DNA of 64,000 nt from Azoarcus sp. DD4. GTDB lineage: Bacteria > Pseudomonadota > Gammaproteobacteria > Burkholderiales > Rhodocyclaceae. The position numbers and the translations under genes are program-made. Below, one piece after another: positions 1 through 8,851 of the stretch. The stretch spans positions 372,001 to 436,000 of the forward strand of contig NZ_CP022958.1 of the NCBI RefSeq assembly GCF_006496635.1, read 5' to 3'. The stretch's first letter is position 1, and each line of letters begins with the position of its first letter. The notes under the pieces are model-generated. The model was not told where the DNA came from. It saw only the letters and a program-made list of their open reading frames with translations, and did no database searches.

Positions 1-125
1 TCGGCCGCTCCGAAATCCCGCAGGGTCAGGCTCACCGGCAGCAAGGCTGCAAAGTCCCGGGCTGTGGGGTTGTCGTCCAGCGTCGCCGTCATGGTGGTCG
101 CGCCGATGGTGATATGGATCTGCAT
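1..125 (-). CDS. Cyclophilin-like fold protein, N-terminal part (runs off the left edge)
   Basis: Only the first 41 codons lie in the window. The start is the ATG read leftwards from 125. The peptide begins MQIHITIGATTMTATLDDN and continues TARDFAALLPVSLTL, the typical opening of the small bacterial cyclophilin-like fold family (about 110-150 aa, function unknown). It follows the alpha/beta hydrolase gene on the same strand after 160 bp, so it may be the last gene of the LysR-controlled MFS-hydrolase unit. Family recognition is from the N-terminus only. Confidence 0.7.
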   Translation of the reverse strand, partial: MQIHITIGATTMTATLDDNPTARDFAALLPVSLTLRDFGAA

Positions 126-287
126 GCGCTGCGCTCCTTGCTGGCCGGGCGCCGGGCTGCGCCCGGCAATACCTGATTCACTCACACCCGATGCCGCTTG
201 CAGCGAATTCACTGCGATAGCAGCAAGGCCCAGCCCGTACCCTTGCGGGCGACCGTTCTTGTGGCGGCATGGGACATGGCCTGCGCC

Positions 288-1400
288 TTACCTGAGGTTG
301 TCGCGGAAGAACGCGGTCAGCTTGTCGAAGGGAATCACGTCGACGCGGTCGTACAGGTCGGTGTGGTTGGCGCCCGGGATGATCATCAGTTCCTTCGGCT
401 CTGCAGCGGCGGCGTAGGCGGTTTCGCTGAAATAGCGCGAGTGGGCTTTCTCGCCGTGGACGAACAGCACCGGACGCGGCGAGATTTCCGCAATGTAGGT
501 GAGGATCGGCATGTTCATGAAGGACAGCGGCGTGGTCTGCGTCCAGGCGTTGCCCGAGTTGACCGCGCGCGCATGGTAGCCGCGCGGTGTCCTGTAATAG
601 TTGTGGTAATCGACCAGGAACTGCGCTTCGCCACCCTTCAGTTCGTTATAGGGCGGCTGGTAGGCGGGGGCTCCCTTGTCGGCATCCAGCCAACGTTGCC
701 GGCCCAGTTGCTCCAGCATTTGCGTGCGCTGCTCGAGGGTGACGCTGTCGTTGTACCCCTTTGACATGACCCGCGTCATGTCGTACATGGTGCTGGCCAC
801 TACGGCCTTGATGCGCTTGTCGACAGCGGTGGCGTTCAGCGCCATGCCGCCCCAGCCGCAGATGCCGATGATGCCGATGCGCTCGCGGTCGACGTTGGCC
901 TGCAGCCCGAGATAATCGACGGCGGCACTGAAGTCCTCGGTGTTGATGTCCGGCGAGGCGACGTTACGCGGCTCGCCACCGCTTTCGCCGGTGTAGGACG
1001 GATCGAAGGCCAGCGTGACAAAGCCGCGCTCCGCCATGGTCTGCGCATACAGGCCCGATGACTGCTCCTTCACCGCGCCGAAGGGGCCACCGACGGCGAT
1101 CGCCGCCAGCTTGCCCTGGGCGTTTTGGGGCAGGTACAGATCGGCCGCCAGGGTGATGCCATAGCGGTTCCTGAAGCTGACCTTCTTGTGGCCCACCTTC
1201 CCGCTCCTGGAGAAGGTCTTGTCCCATCCGGTGCCGAGCTGGATGGGCGATCCGGTATGCGCCTGGGCAAAGGCCTGATTCGAGGCCAGCACCCCGATGC
1301 TCAGGGCGGCGATGCCGCTCCCCGTCATTTTGAGCATGTCGCGACGGACCGCATCGGGCAGGTCTTGCTGGGTAACGGTCTTGAGAATATCCGTTTTCAT
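288..1400 (-). CDS. Tat-exported alpha/beta hydrolase (dienelactone-hydrolase-like)
   Basis: A 370-aa alpha/beta-hydrolase-fold protein. An N-terminal twin-arginine signal is seen (RR at 19-20, then DMLKMTG and a hydrophobic stretch to about residue 46, ending AFAQA). The nucleophile elbow GICGWGG puts a cysteine, not serine, at about residue 181, as in dienelactone-hydrolase-type enzymes. The catalytic histidine is in GANHTD (about 346). The substrate is unknown. It lies 90 bp downstream of the MFS exporter on the same strand and is probably co-transcribed. Hydrolase, MFS exporter and cyclophilin-like gene beside a LysR regulator is a recurring bacterial arrangement, so a role in handling a small toxic or xenobiotic ester is possible but not shown. 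Confidence 0.8.
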   Translation of the reverse strand: MKTDILKTVTQQDLPDAVRRDMLKMTGSGIAALSIGVLASNQAFAQAHTGSPIQLGTGWDKTFSRSGKVGHKKVSFRNRYGITLAADLYLPQNAQGKLAAIAVGGPFGAVKEQSSGLYAQTMAERGFVTLAFDPSYTGESGGEPRNVASPDINTEDFSAAVDYLGLQANVDRERIGIIGICGWGGMALNATAVDKRIKAVVASTMYDMTRVMSKGYNDSVTLEQRTQMLEQLGRQRWLDADKGAPAYQPPYNELKGGEAQFLVDYHNYYRTPRGYHARAVNSGNAWTQTTPLSFMNMPILTYIAEISPRPVLFVHGEKAHSRYFSETAYAAAAEPKELMIIPGANHTDLYDRVDVIPFDKLTAFFRDNLR

Positions 1401-1490
1401 GGTGAGTGCTCCTCTTGCATCAAGGTGTTGCGTGTTCGTTGTCGGAGATGAATGGTCGCGGCGTTGCAGGATGTCCTGTCGCGATCCGGC

Positions 1491-2723
1491 TCAGGTGCTC
1501 TGCGCCGGACCCGTGCGCGCAACCCTGAGCGTCAGGCCCGCCGACACCAGCAGCAACCCTGCGCTGGCGACGAAGGTGTGCTGGTAGCCACCGTGGTCGA
1601 AGAGCAGGCCGCCGACGGTGGAGCCCAGGCCAATGGCCAGTTGGACGACGGCGACGAACAAACCACCCCCGGCTTCGGCGTCGTGCGGAAAACTGCGCGC
1701 GACCCAGGCCCACCAGCCCACCGGCGCTGCGGTGCCGCTCAGTCCCCACAGGGCCAGCAACGGAACCACCACCGCAATCCAGCCGCCGAAGGCGATCAGC
1801 CCCAGGGCGATTGCAGCCATCAGCAGCGAAATGGCGATCAAGGTCGGGTAGAAGCCGCGTCGCAGCATCCGGCCGATAAGCAGTGTGCCGAGCAGACCGG
1901 CGATGCCGATGGCCAGCAGGATGAGCGAGAGCGTCGGCACCCGGACGCCGGTCACCGTTTCCAGAAATGGGCGCACGTAAGTGAACAGCGCGAACTGGCC
2001 CATGAAGAACAGGCCACCCGCCGCCATGCCCACGGCGACGCCGGGGCGGGCGAGCAGCCTGAAGGCCTTGAAGACGTGGCCTGCGCCTGCGGCCCGCTTC
2101 TCGCTGCGCATGGTGGGTAGGGTGAGCCACTGCCAGACCAGGGTAACGAGCGCTACCGGCACCAGGCACAGGAAGGCGCCGCGCCAGCCGACCACGGCGC
2201 CAAGGTAGGCGCCCAGCGGCGCCGCCACCACCGTGGCCAGCGCGTTGCCGCCGTTGAAGATGGCGAGCGCGCGCGGCACCTGTGCGATGGGGACCAGGCG
2301 GATGGCGGTGGCCGCCGACATCGACCAGAACCCCCCGATCACGACCCCGATCAGCGCGCGGCCCAGCATGTAGGTGAAATAGTCCGGGGCCAGCGCCACG
2401 ATGGCGCCGGACAGGCCCATGGCTGCGGTCAGCGCGAGCAGCAGCGTCTTGCGGTCGAGGGCACCGGCCAGCGCCGAGATGAACAGGCTGGTCAGCAGCG
2501 CGAACGCACCCGAAATGGCAATGCCTTGCCCTGCCATGCCCTCGGTCACATTCAGGTCGCCGGCAATGGGGGTGAGCAGGCTAACGGGCATGAACTCCGA
2601 GGCCACCAGCGCGAAGGCGCAGATCGACATCGCGAACACGCCGCTCCACGACGTCGGCGTCGAAGGCGTTTCATCGAGCACGGCGGGATCTTCAATGGGG
2701 AGGGCGGAGGTTTGTGCGGTCAT
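1491..2723 (-). CDS. MFS transporter, DHA1-type exporter
   Basis: A 410-aa protein with about 12 hydrophobic segments and no enzymatic motifs, typical of drug:H+ antiporter (DHA1) proteins such as NepI/AraJ relatives. A soluble N-terminus of about 28 residues precedes the first membrane helix (FAMSICAFALVASEF). The between-helix 2-3 region contains LAGALDRKTLL, matching MFS motif A in reduced form. It is transcribed divergently from the LysR gene at 2874, across a 150-bp intergenic region, so it is the likely LysR target. Substrate is unknown; export of a metabolite or drug is inferred from the family. Confidence 0.85.
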   Translation of the reverse strand: MTAQTSALPIEDPAVLDETPSTPTSWSGVFAMSICAFALVASEFMPVSLLTPIAGDLNVTEGMAGQGIAISGAFALLTSLFISALAGALDRKTLLLALTAAMGLSGAIVALAPDYFTYMLGRALIGVVIGGFWSMSAATAIRLVPIAQVPRALAIFNGGNALATVVAAPLGAYLGAVVGWRGAFLCLVPVALVTLVWQWLTLPTMRSEKRAAGAGHVFKAFRLLARPGVAVGMAAGGLFFMGQFALFTYVRPFLETVTGVRVPTLSLILLAIGIAGLLGTLLIGRMLRRGFYPTLIAISLLMAAIALGLIAFGGWIAVVVPLLALWGLSGTAAPVGWWAWVARSFPHDAEAGGGLFVAVVQLAIGLGSTVGGLLFDHGGYQHTFVASAGLLLVSAGLTLRVARTGPAQST

Positions 2724-2849
2724 GGGGTCTCTGTCCGGATCGGGGGAGTCTGGCGCGACGATTACTGCCGGCCCCGCCAGACGCTTTGTCGAATGTATTG
2801 TGGGTCAGACACACCTCCGAGACTATCTAATAACCGCTTACATAAGATA

Positions 2850-2865
2850 TAAGTAAAGCTACTTA
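2850..2865. promoter_or_regulatory. Palindrome in the LysR/MFS divergent promoter region
   Basis: TAAGTA and TACTTA arms separated by AAGC lie just before the LysR start codon, in an AT-rich patch within GC-rich DNA. A second partial repeat, CTTA-N9-TAAG, overlaps its left side. This placement fits an autoregulatory LysR-type site. The operator role is inference. Confidence 0.4.
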
Positions 2866-2873
2866 ATCAATCG

Positions 2874-3791
2874 ATGGACGGCCGCCGCATGGCACGACGC
2901 AACCTCAACGATCTGCTGTATTTCGTCACCGTGGCGCGCGAAGGCAGCTTCACGCGCGCGGCCGCCTTGCTGGGGGTGACACAGTCGGCGCTGAGCCAGT
3001 CGGTCAGTGGGCTGGAGGCGCGGCTGCAGATCCGTCTGCTGACGCGTACCACGCGCAGCGTGTCGCCGACCGATGCCGGCGAGCGCCTGCTCAACGCCAT
3101 CGGCCACCGCTTCGACGAAATCGAAACCGAACTCGACGCCCTGACCGAACTGCGCGACAAGCCGGCCGGCACGGTGCGCATCACCTGCGGCGACTTCTCC
3201 CTGCACAGCATCCTGCTGCCCAAGCTCGCACCGCTGCTGCGGGCCTACCCGGACATCAAGCTGGAATTCGATGTGAACCTTGGCTTCCGCGACATCGTCG
3301 CCGACCGCTTCGACGCCGGCGTGCGCCTGGGCGACACCATTGACAAGGACATGATCGCCATCCCCATCGGCCCGCCGATGCGCTTGGCGGTGGTGGCCTC
3401 GCCCGCCTACTTCGCCGCCAACCCTGTCCCCAAGGTGCCGCAGGACCTGATGTCGCACCAATGCGTCAATCAGCGCATGCAAAGCTCGGGCGGGCTCTAT
3501 GTGTGGGACTTCGAGCGCCGCGGGCGCAAGGTCAATCTGCGCGTGGACGGCCAGCTGATCTTCAACACCACGCAGCCACAGGTGGACGCGGCCTTGGCTG
3601 GGCTGGGTATCGTCCTGCTGCCGGAAGACGAGGTGATGTCGCACATCGAGGCGGGGCGACTTGTCCGCGTCCTGGAAGACTGGTGCGCGCCCTTCGGTGG
3701 CTACCACCTCTACTATCCCAGCCGCCGCCAGCCCTCGCCGGCTTTCCGGCTGGTGGTGGACGCCTTGCGTCTTGAGCAAAAGGCGGGTTGA
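2874..3791 (+). CDS. LysR-family transcriptional regulator
   Basis: A 305-aa LysR regulator of normal family length. The winged helix-turn-helix occupies about residues 10-68 (FVTVAREGSFTRAAALLGV, then SALSQSVSGLEARL), followed by a periplasmic-binding-protein-like effector domain from about 95 to 295. It is divergent from the MFS transporter and probably controls it together with the hydrolase. An alternative start at 2889 (MARRNLND) would remove five residues; the longer start is kept because both are in frame and neither has a clear Shine-Dalgarno advantage. The inducer is unknown. Confidence 0.9.
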   Translation: MDGRRMARRNLNDLLYFVTVAREGSFTRAAALLGVTQSALSQSVSGLEARLQIRLLTRTTRSVSPTDAGERLLNAIGHRFDEIETELDALTELRDKPAGTVRITCGDFSLHSILLPKLAPLLRAYPDIKLEFDVNLGFRDIVADRFDAGVRLGDTIDKDMIAIPIGPPMRLAVVASPAYFAANPVPKVPQDLMSHQCVNQRMQSSGGLYVWDFERRGRKVNLRVDGQLIFNTTQPQVDAALAGLGIVLLPEDEVMSHIEAGRLVRVLEDWCAPFGGYHLYYPSRRQPSPAFRLVVDALRLEQKAG

Positions 3792-4031
3792 GTTACGCTC
3801 CTTCGCGACGCCAACATCACGCTCTCACCAATCAATATCGTCCGCCCAGAGCCACCCCGACCGGCCCATCGAGATTGGCTAGGCGGGTGGCCGCTCTGCA
3901 TTCCTTCTTGCCTTTCAGCTGGCGAGCATTTGATCGGCAGTGAGGGGTCGCAAGCCGCCGGATGTCTTGATGTGACGGATTTCGTTTGCCTTCAACAGCG
4001 GGCTCGCATGAGACGATGCCGAGTCTCGGTT

Positions 4032-4375
4032 TCAACCCATCGGCAAAAGGGGAATCTGCAGCGCGTCACTGGCGCGCAGTGCCACCGGGCCGTCGATGAA
4101 CGCCGCGGCGGTGCGGAAGTCTGCTGGTTCGACTTCGATCGTGCGGAGTTCGGCCGAGGCGAAACGCTGGACATGCGCCAGTGCCAGCTGCCGTCGCGTG
4201 GCGTCGATGGTGCCGGTGCGCTGCTTGATGCCACTACGCTTGCCATTTCCGTCAGCGCCCAGGCGGAGATCAGCAGGCCTTCGTCGCGCACGTGTTCCAG
4301 TTGGTCGACCCGTTGGGCGGCACCCGGCTCACGGAAGAAGACTGCAGCGAGGACCGAGGTGTCGAGGTCGATCAC
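4032..4375 (-). pseudogene. Decayed VapC-type PIN-domain toxin
   Basis: A GTG start at 4375 opens a frame beginning VIDLDTSVLAAVFFREPGA, the typical PIN-domain toxin N-terminus with its first acidic residue, and continues to ISAWALTEMASVVA. The rest of the family pattern (IKQRTGTIDATRRQLALA, later FIDGPVALRASDALQI) is present but in another frame, so a single-base deletion near 4240 breaks the gene. The frame then ends at 4032, short of the usual C-terminal 20-30 residues. The toxin should be inactive. It directly follows an 18-codon antitoxin-like tail and the ABC ATPase gene. Confidence 0.7.
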
Positions 4376-4428
4376 AGCAGGTCGCGTTCCCGCATGTCGG
4401 CTACGCTCAAGCCGGGCGGACGTGTGTT
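4372..4428 (-). pseudogene. Probable C-terminal tail of the cognate antitoxin
   Basis: Immediately after the ABC ATPase stop codon, in the same frame, 18 codons read NTRPPGLSVADMRERDLL and stop with a TGA that overlaps the GTG start of the vapC remnant. This stop-start overlap is typical of antitoxin-toxin pairs, and GLSVADMRERDLL resembles Phd/VapB C-termini. No antitoxin N-terminus is present upstream, so the gene was cut where it joins the operon end. The assignment rests on position and a short peptide. Confidence 0.35.
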
Positions 4429-5352
<924 letters not shown>

Positions 5353-5356
5353 AGCG

Positions 5357-6355
5357 CTAGCGGATGGCGCGGCCGAGGTCGGTGAAGAAGGCGCGTTCCT
5401 CGGCCGCGCGTTCGCTCAGCATCGTCGCCAGGCGCGCGGTGTCGAGCGGGTCGCGGTCGCGGATCATGCGTGCGGCGGCGAGGGCGAATTCGCGCCAGCG
5501 GTCGCCGATGTCCACCAGCCGGCCGGAGAATTCCTTCAGCGTCGGACGGTTGGCGAGGCTGGCGGCTTCTTCCAGGAAGGAGGCGTAGAGGTAGCGGAAG
5601 CCGGCACCGCCGGTGCCGATCTCTTCCTGCATGCGTACCAGGTGACCGATGAAGAGCTTGCTGTGGCGCACGTCGCCGGCGCTCGGCAGGCGGCCGACCG
5701 CGCGCGCGGCGCGTTCGATGCCGCGCGCGCCGATCAGCGGCACCGGCGCCTTCAGCATGATGCGCTCGGTCTTGCGGATGGCGGCCGGGATGGCCTTGCC
5801 CCAGTCGGGCGCGCTGGGCTGGTTGGTCGGGTAGTAGAGCAGGCCCTTGGGCGCCAGCACGCCGCGGGCGAAGCGGGCGCGGGACAGGTCGGCGGCGGCG
5901 CAGCGTACCGGATGCTCGAACACCGGGTCGGACAGCAGGTAGTCGCCGCTGGCGGTGTCGCGGCCGTAGACCAGCACGTTGTGGGCGTTGAAGTGGAAGC
6001 GCAGGTCTTCCGGCATGTAGGGCAGCCAGAACACCGAGGTCTGCAGGCCGACCACCTTGCCCTCGGCCAGCAGCGCGTCCAGCCGCGCCATGCCGCGCGC
6101 CGGGTCGCGGAAGGTTTCGAAGCGCATGTCGAGCGCGAGCGGCTTCTTCAGGCCGCGGATGATGGCCTTGGGCGGCATGCGGTAGGCCACCAGCGGCAGG
6201 CCGCCGAGCTTGACGAAGGGCAGCCAGGCGAAGGACAGCGCCGAGGCCAGGCCGAAGGCCATCGGTTCGGAAAACGGCAGGCCGTAGTGGCGCACGATGG
6301 CGCTCATGACCCCGCTTTCGCAGTGCGAGGCGTGCTGATGCTGGAAGTCGGCCAT
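5357..6355 (-). CDS. BtrH N-terminal domain-containing protein (cysteine acyltransferase/peptidase fold)
   Basis: A 332-aa protein starting at the ATG at 6355, directly after the stop of the upstream gene. It opens with HCESG, placing the presumed nucleophile at Cys12; FNAHNVLVYG gives His125 and LSDPVF gives Asp143, a papain-like Cys-His-Asp triad as in the BtrH_N family. BtrH of butirosin biosynthesis transfers an acyl group from a carrier protein to an amine. The C-terminal ~180 residues are helical and resemble the domain that usually follows BtrH_N. With a ketosynthase and an ABC ATPase as neighbours, transfer or release of a thioester-bound acyl chain is a reasonable inference. No signal peptide is seen, so it should be cytoplasmic. 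Confidence 0.75.
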   Translation of the reverse strand: MADFQHQHASHCESGVMSAIVRHYGLPFSEPMAFGLASALSFAWLPFVKLGGLPLVAYRMPPKAIIRGLKKPLALDMRFETFRDPARGMARLDALLAEGKVVGLQTSVFWLPYMPEDLRFHFNAHNVLVYGRDTASGDYLLSDPVFEHPVRCAAADLSRARFARGVLAPKGLLYYPTNQPSAPDWGKAIPAAIRKTERIMLKAPVPLIGARGIERAARAVGRLPSAGDVRHSKLFIGHLVRMQEEIGTGGAGFRYLYASFLEEAASLANRPTLKEFSGRLVDIGDRWREFALAAARMIRDRDPLDTARLATMLSERAAEERAFFTDLGRAIR

Positions 6356-6751
6356 TCAGTCCGTCCGGGTGAGGGTGGTGACGGCGATGCCGAGCGCTTC
6401 GGCATAGCGCGCGAGCAGCGCGGGCCGCAGCTGGCGGAAGATTTCGGGGCGCAGGTGGCGGCGCACCCGCCAGTGCCACAGGCCGGTCACCTGGGCCAGC
6501 ATCAGGCTGTCCATGCGCGCCTTGTACATGTGGAATTCGAGCGCCGAGCCGGTGCCCTCGATCGCGCGCTGGCGGGCTTCGGCGGTGAGCCGGTCGAGTT
6601 CTTCCACTGCCTGGCGGGTGACGATCTCCTCCGCCTCCCAGCCGCGCGAGGGCACGAGGCCGATGCGGCCGTCGGCATCGCGGGCGTAGAGCGCCTTGCG
6701 ATGGCCGCCCAGCGTGCGGTTGCCTTCCTGCGGAACCTGGTCGATGTCCAT
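6356..6751 (-). CDS. Uncharacterised 131-aa protein of the DarB/BtrH_N-type operon
   Basis: I do not recognise the family. The protein (MDIDQVPQEGNRTLGGHRKA to VTTLTRTD) has no signal peptide or membrane segment. The middle is rich in charged helix (VEELDRLTAEARQRAIEG), followed by WHWRVRRHLRPEIFRQL. It starts 4 bp after the ketosynthase stop and its stop abuts the BtrH_N start, so translation is probably coupled and the product may work with one of these enzymes. It is a good candidate for a small partner subunit or an operon-specific factor. Confidence 0.7.
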   Translation of the reverse strand: MDIDQVPQEGNRTLGGHRKALYARDADGRIGLVPSRGWEAEEIVTRQAVEELDRLTAEARQRAIEGTGSALEFHMYKARMDSLMLAQVTGLWHWRVRRHLRPEIFRQLRPALLARYAEALGIAVTTLTRTD

Positions 6752-6755
6752 GGGC

Positions 6756-7910
6756 TTACACCACGGTGAGATGGAGGAAGCCGCTGGAGAAGCGGCCGCT
6801 TTCGGGGACGAAGCAGAGCAGGCGCTGGCCGGCGGCGAGGCGACCGCTCTTCACCAGTTCGTCCACCATGATGAAGATCGAGGCCGAGCCGGTGTTGCCG
6901 CGCCGGGCGAGGTTGGTGAACCAGCGCTCGAAGGGAATCGGCAGGCCGAGGCGGGTGAGGCAGTCGGCGATGGGCTGGCGGAAGTAGGCCGAGGACATGT
7001 GCGGCAGGAACCAGTCGATGTCTTCGGCACGCAGGCCGCGGCGCGGGATCAGCGTGGCGAGCGGGGTTTCCAGGGTGTGGTGCACCACCTGTTCGTTGAG
7101 CAGGCGGACGTCCTGCTTGACCGCGAAGATGGACTGCTGCGCCCAGTCGGCGGCGCGGTACTGCGTCCAGCCGCGCAGCGCGCCGTCGGCGTCCTTGTCG
7201 GCGCCCGCGTACATGCAGGCGGGCTGGGCGTGGGCCTGGGACGACAGCTCGAACCAGTCGATGCGCAGCGACAGGCCGTCGGGGCGCGGGGCGTCCTGCA
7301 GCAGGAAGGCGCCGGCGCCGTCGGACAGCATCCAGCGCAGGAAATCCTTCTCGAAGGCGATCTCGGGCTGGCTGGCCAGCGCATCGACGCGGGCGTCGCT
7401 TTCGGCTTCGAAATGCGCGGCACGCATCACCGCCGAGGCGAGTTCCGAACCGCTCGCCACCGCATTGCGGCTGTTGCCGGCCAGCACCGACAGCCAGGCG
7501 TATTTCAGCGCGGTCATGCCGGCGAGGCAGATGCCGGCGGTCGACACCACCTCGCAGGCCGGGTTGCCGAGTTCGCCGTGCACCATGACGCCGTGGTTGG
7601 GCATCAGCTGGTCGGGCAGCGAGGTGCCGGTGGCGAGGCATTCGATGGCGTCGAGCGCGAAGCCGGGCGCCGCCAGGCTGCGGATGGCGGCGGCGGTGAG
7701 CTGGGCGTTGGTGTGGGTGGCGGCGCCGGTGGCCGGGTCGATGGCGTAGTGGCGGCTTTCGATGCCGTTGTTGCGCAGCACGATGCGGCGCGCGCGCGAC
7801 GGCCGGCCGCCGATGCGGCCCAGCACCGCTTCGATGTCGTCGTTGCCGACCGCGTCGTTGGGCAGGCAGGCGGCGGTGGCGGTGATGTAGACGGCGCCGC
7901 GGCTACTCAT
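6756..7910 (-). CDS. Beta-ketoacyl-ACP synthase III-like protein (DarB-like)
   Basis: A 384-aa thiolase-fold enzyme. The KAS III triad is complete: Cys128 in STAGICLAGM, His304 in LPHMSSAYF, Asn339 in RRGNTGSAS. It is longer than FabH (about 320 aa), as are the DarB-type synthases that condense acyl thioesters in dialkylresorcinol and related pathways. Its start overlaps the end of the DarA-like gene by 8 bp. Together they suggest condensation of acyl-ACP or acyl-CoA units into an unusual lipid. No acyl carrier protein gene is present in this operon, so the carrier must come from elsewhere. Confidence 0.82.
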   Translation of the reverse strand: MSSRGAVYITATAACLPNDAVGNDDIEAVLGRIGGRPSRARRIVLRNNGIESRHYAIDPATGAATHTNAQLTAAAIRSLAAPGFALDAIECLATGTSLPDQLMPNHGVMVHGELGNPACEVVSTAGICLAGMTALKYAWLSVLAGNSRNAVASGSELASAVMRAAHFEAESDARVDALASQPEIAFEKDFLRWMLSDGAGAFLLQDAPRPDGLSLRIDWFELSSQAHAQPACMYAGADKDADGALRGWTQYRAADWAQQSIFAVKQDVRLLNEQVVHHTLETPLATLIPRRGLRAEDIDWFLPHMSSAYFRQPIADCLTRLGLPIPFERWFTNLARRGNTGSASIFIMVDELVKSGRLAAGQRLLCFVPESGRFSSGFLHLTVV

Positions 7911-8844
7911 CGTGTGCGAGCTTGAAATCGGCCGAGCCGGAGGGTTGTTCGTACTGCGCGCGCAGGCGCTCCAGGCGCGGCCGCAGCAGCGGCGCGAACA
8001 GGGTCTGCAGCGCGAGGCTGGTGGGCACCACGGTGATGATGAGCGTCACCAGGTAGAGCGCGAACAGTGCCAGCGCGGGGCGGCGGCGGCGCTGGCCGGG
8101 CTGGCCGCAGGCGCGCACCAGCGCGGACCAGACCTTGAAGGCGCGTTGTCCGGCGCGTTCGCTGATCACCAGGCGCGGATTGACCACCGCGGCGCGCAGG
8201 CCGGCAAGCATGGGCTGGCCGCTGCGTTCGCCGTCCTGCGCCAGCGCTTCGGCCAGGGCGTGGCCGAAGCGGGCGGCGCCGGCGACGTCCCGCGGCGCCA
8301 CCCCGGCGCGCGGCAGGCCGAGGAAGCGGTCGCGCCGGCCGGTGAACATCCAGCGCGGGGTGGTGATGAAGGTGGCGAGCGGGTGGGCGTCGTCGGTGAG
8401 GGCGACGTGGTCCACCAGCCTGGCGCCGGCCTCGGCCAGCAGCGCGGCGAGTTTTTCCTGGGCGGTCATCCACATGTTGCGGCAGGCGACCACGCTCACC
8501 ACCGGCTTGCCGGCGAGCAGCCGCCGGCCTTCGGCGCTCTTGAGGAAAGCGGTGACCGGCAGCGAGGGCGACAGGTACCACACCTGCCAGGCGAGGATGA
8601 CGAGGTCGAAGTCGGCGTCGGCCGGCACCGTCAGCGGCAGGTTGGGGGCCGCATCCATCCGCACCGATTCCGGGAAGACGTCGAGGAAGTCGAAGAAGGG
8701 CCAGGGGAAGGGGTGCGGCCTGGCCGGCCGCAGCACTTCCTCGTGGATGGCGACGCCGGCCGCGCGCAGCGGCTGCAGCAGCTCGGCGACGATGTCGGCG
8801 AGCTGGCCGGTCTGCGAGTAATGGACGACGAGAACTTTCTTCAC
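7903..8844 (-). CDS. DarA-like protein with flavodoxin-like N-terminus
   Basis: A 313-aa protein starting MKKVLVVHYSQTGQLADI, the phosphate-binding start of a flavodoxin-like fold (residues about 3-180). A single strongly hydrophobic segment (LALFALYLVTLIITVVPTS) near residue 260 probably anchors it to the membrane. Proteins of this type are annotated as dialkylresorcinol condensing enzymes (DarA) and occur next to DarB-type ketosynthases, exactly as here. In the Dar pathway a DarC aromatase is also needed; none is seen in this operon, so the product may differ from a dialkylresorcinol. It lies 7 bp downstream of the serine hydrolase gene. Confidence 0.72.
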   Translation of the reverse strand: MKKVLVVHYSQTGQLADIVAELLQPLRAAGVAIHEEVLRPARPHPFPWPFFDFLDVFPESVRMDAAPNLPLTVPADADFDLVILAWQVWYLSPSLPVTAFLKSAEGRRLLAGKPVVSVVACRNMWMTAQEKLAALLAEAGARLVDHVALTDDAHPLATFITTPRWMFTGRRDRFLGLPRAGVAPRDVAGAARFGHALAEALAQDGERSGQPMLAGLRAAVVNPRLVISERAGQRAFKVWSALVRACGQPGQRRRRPALALFALYLVTLIITVVPTSLALQTLFAPLLRPRLERLRAQYEQPSGSADFKLAHDE

Positions 8845-8851
8845 AGGGTGC

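Noticed and set aside
3832..4035. Minus-strand frame beginning MKPRLGIVSCEPAV as a separate gene or the missing VapC end
   Set aside because: It could hold shifted remains of the toxin C-terminus, but similarity is too weak to call and there is no start signal.
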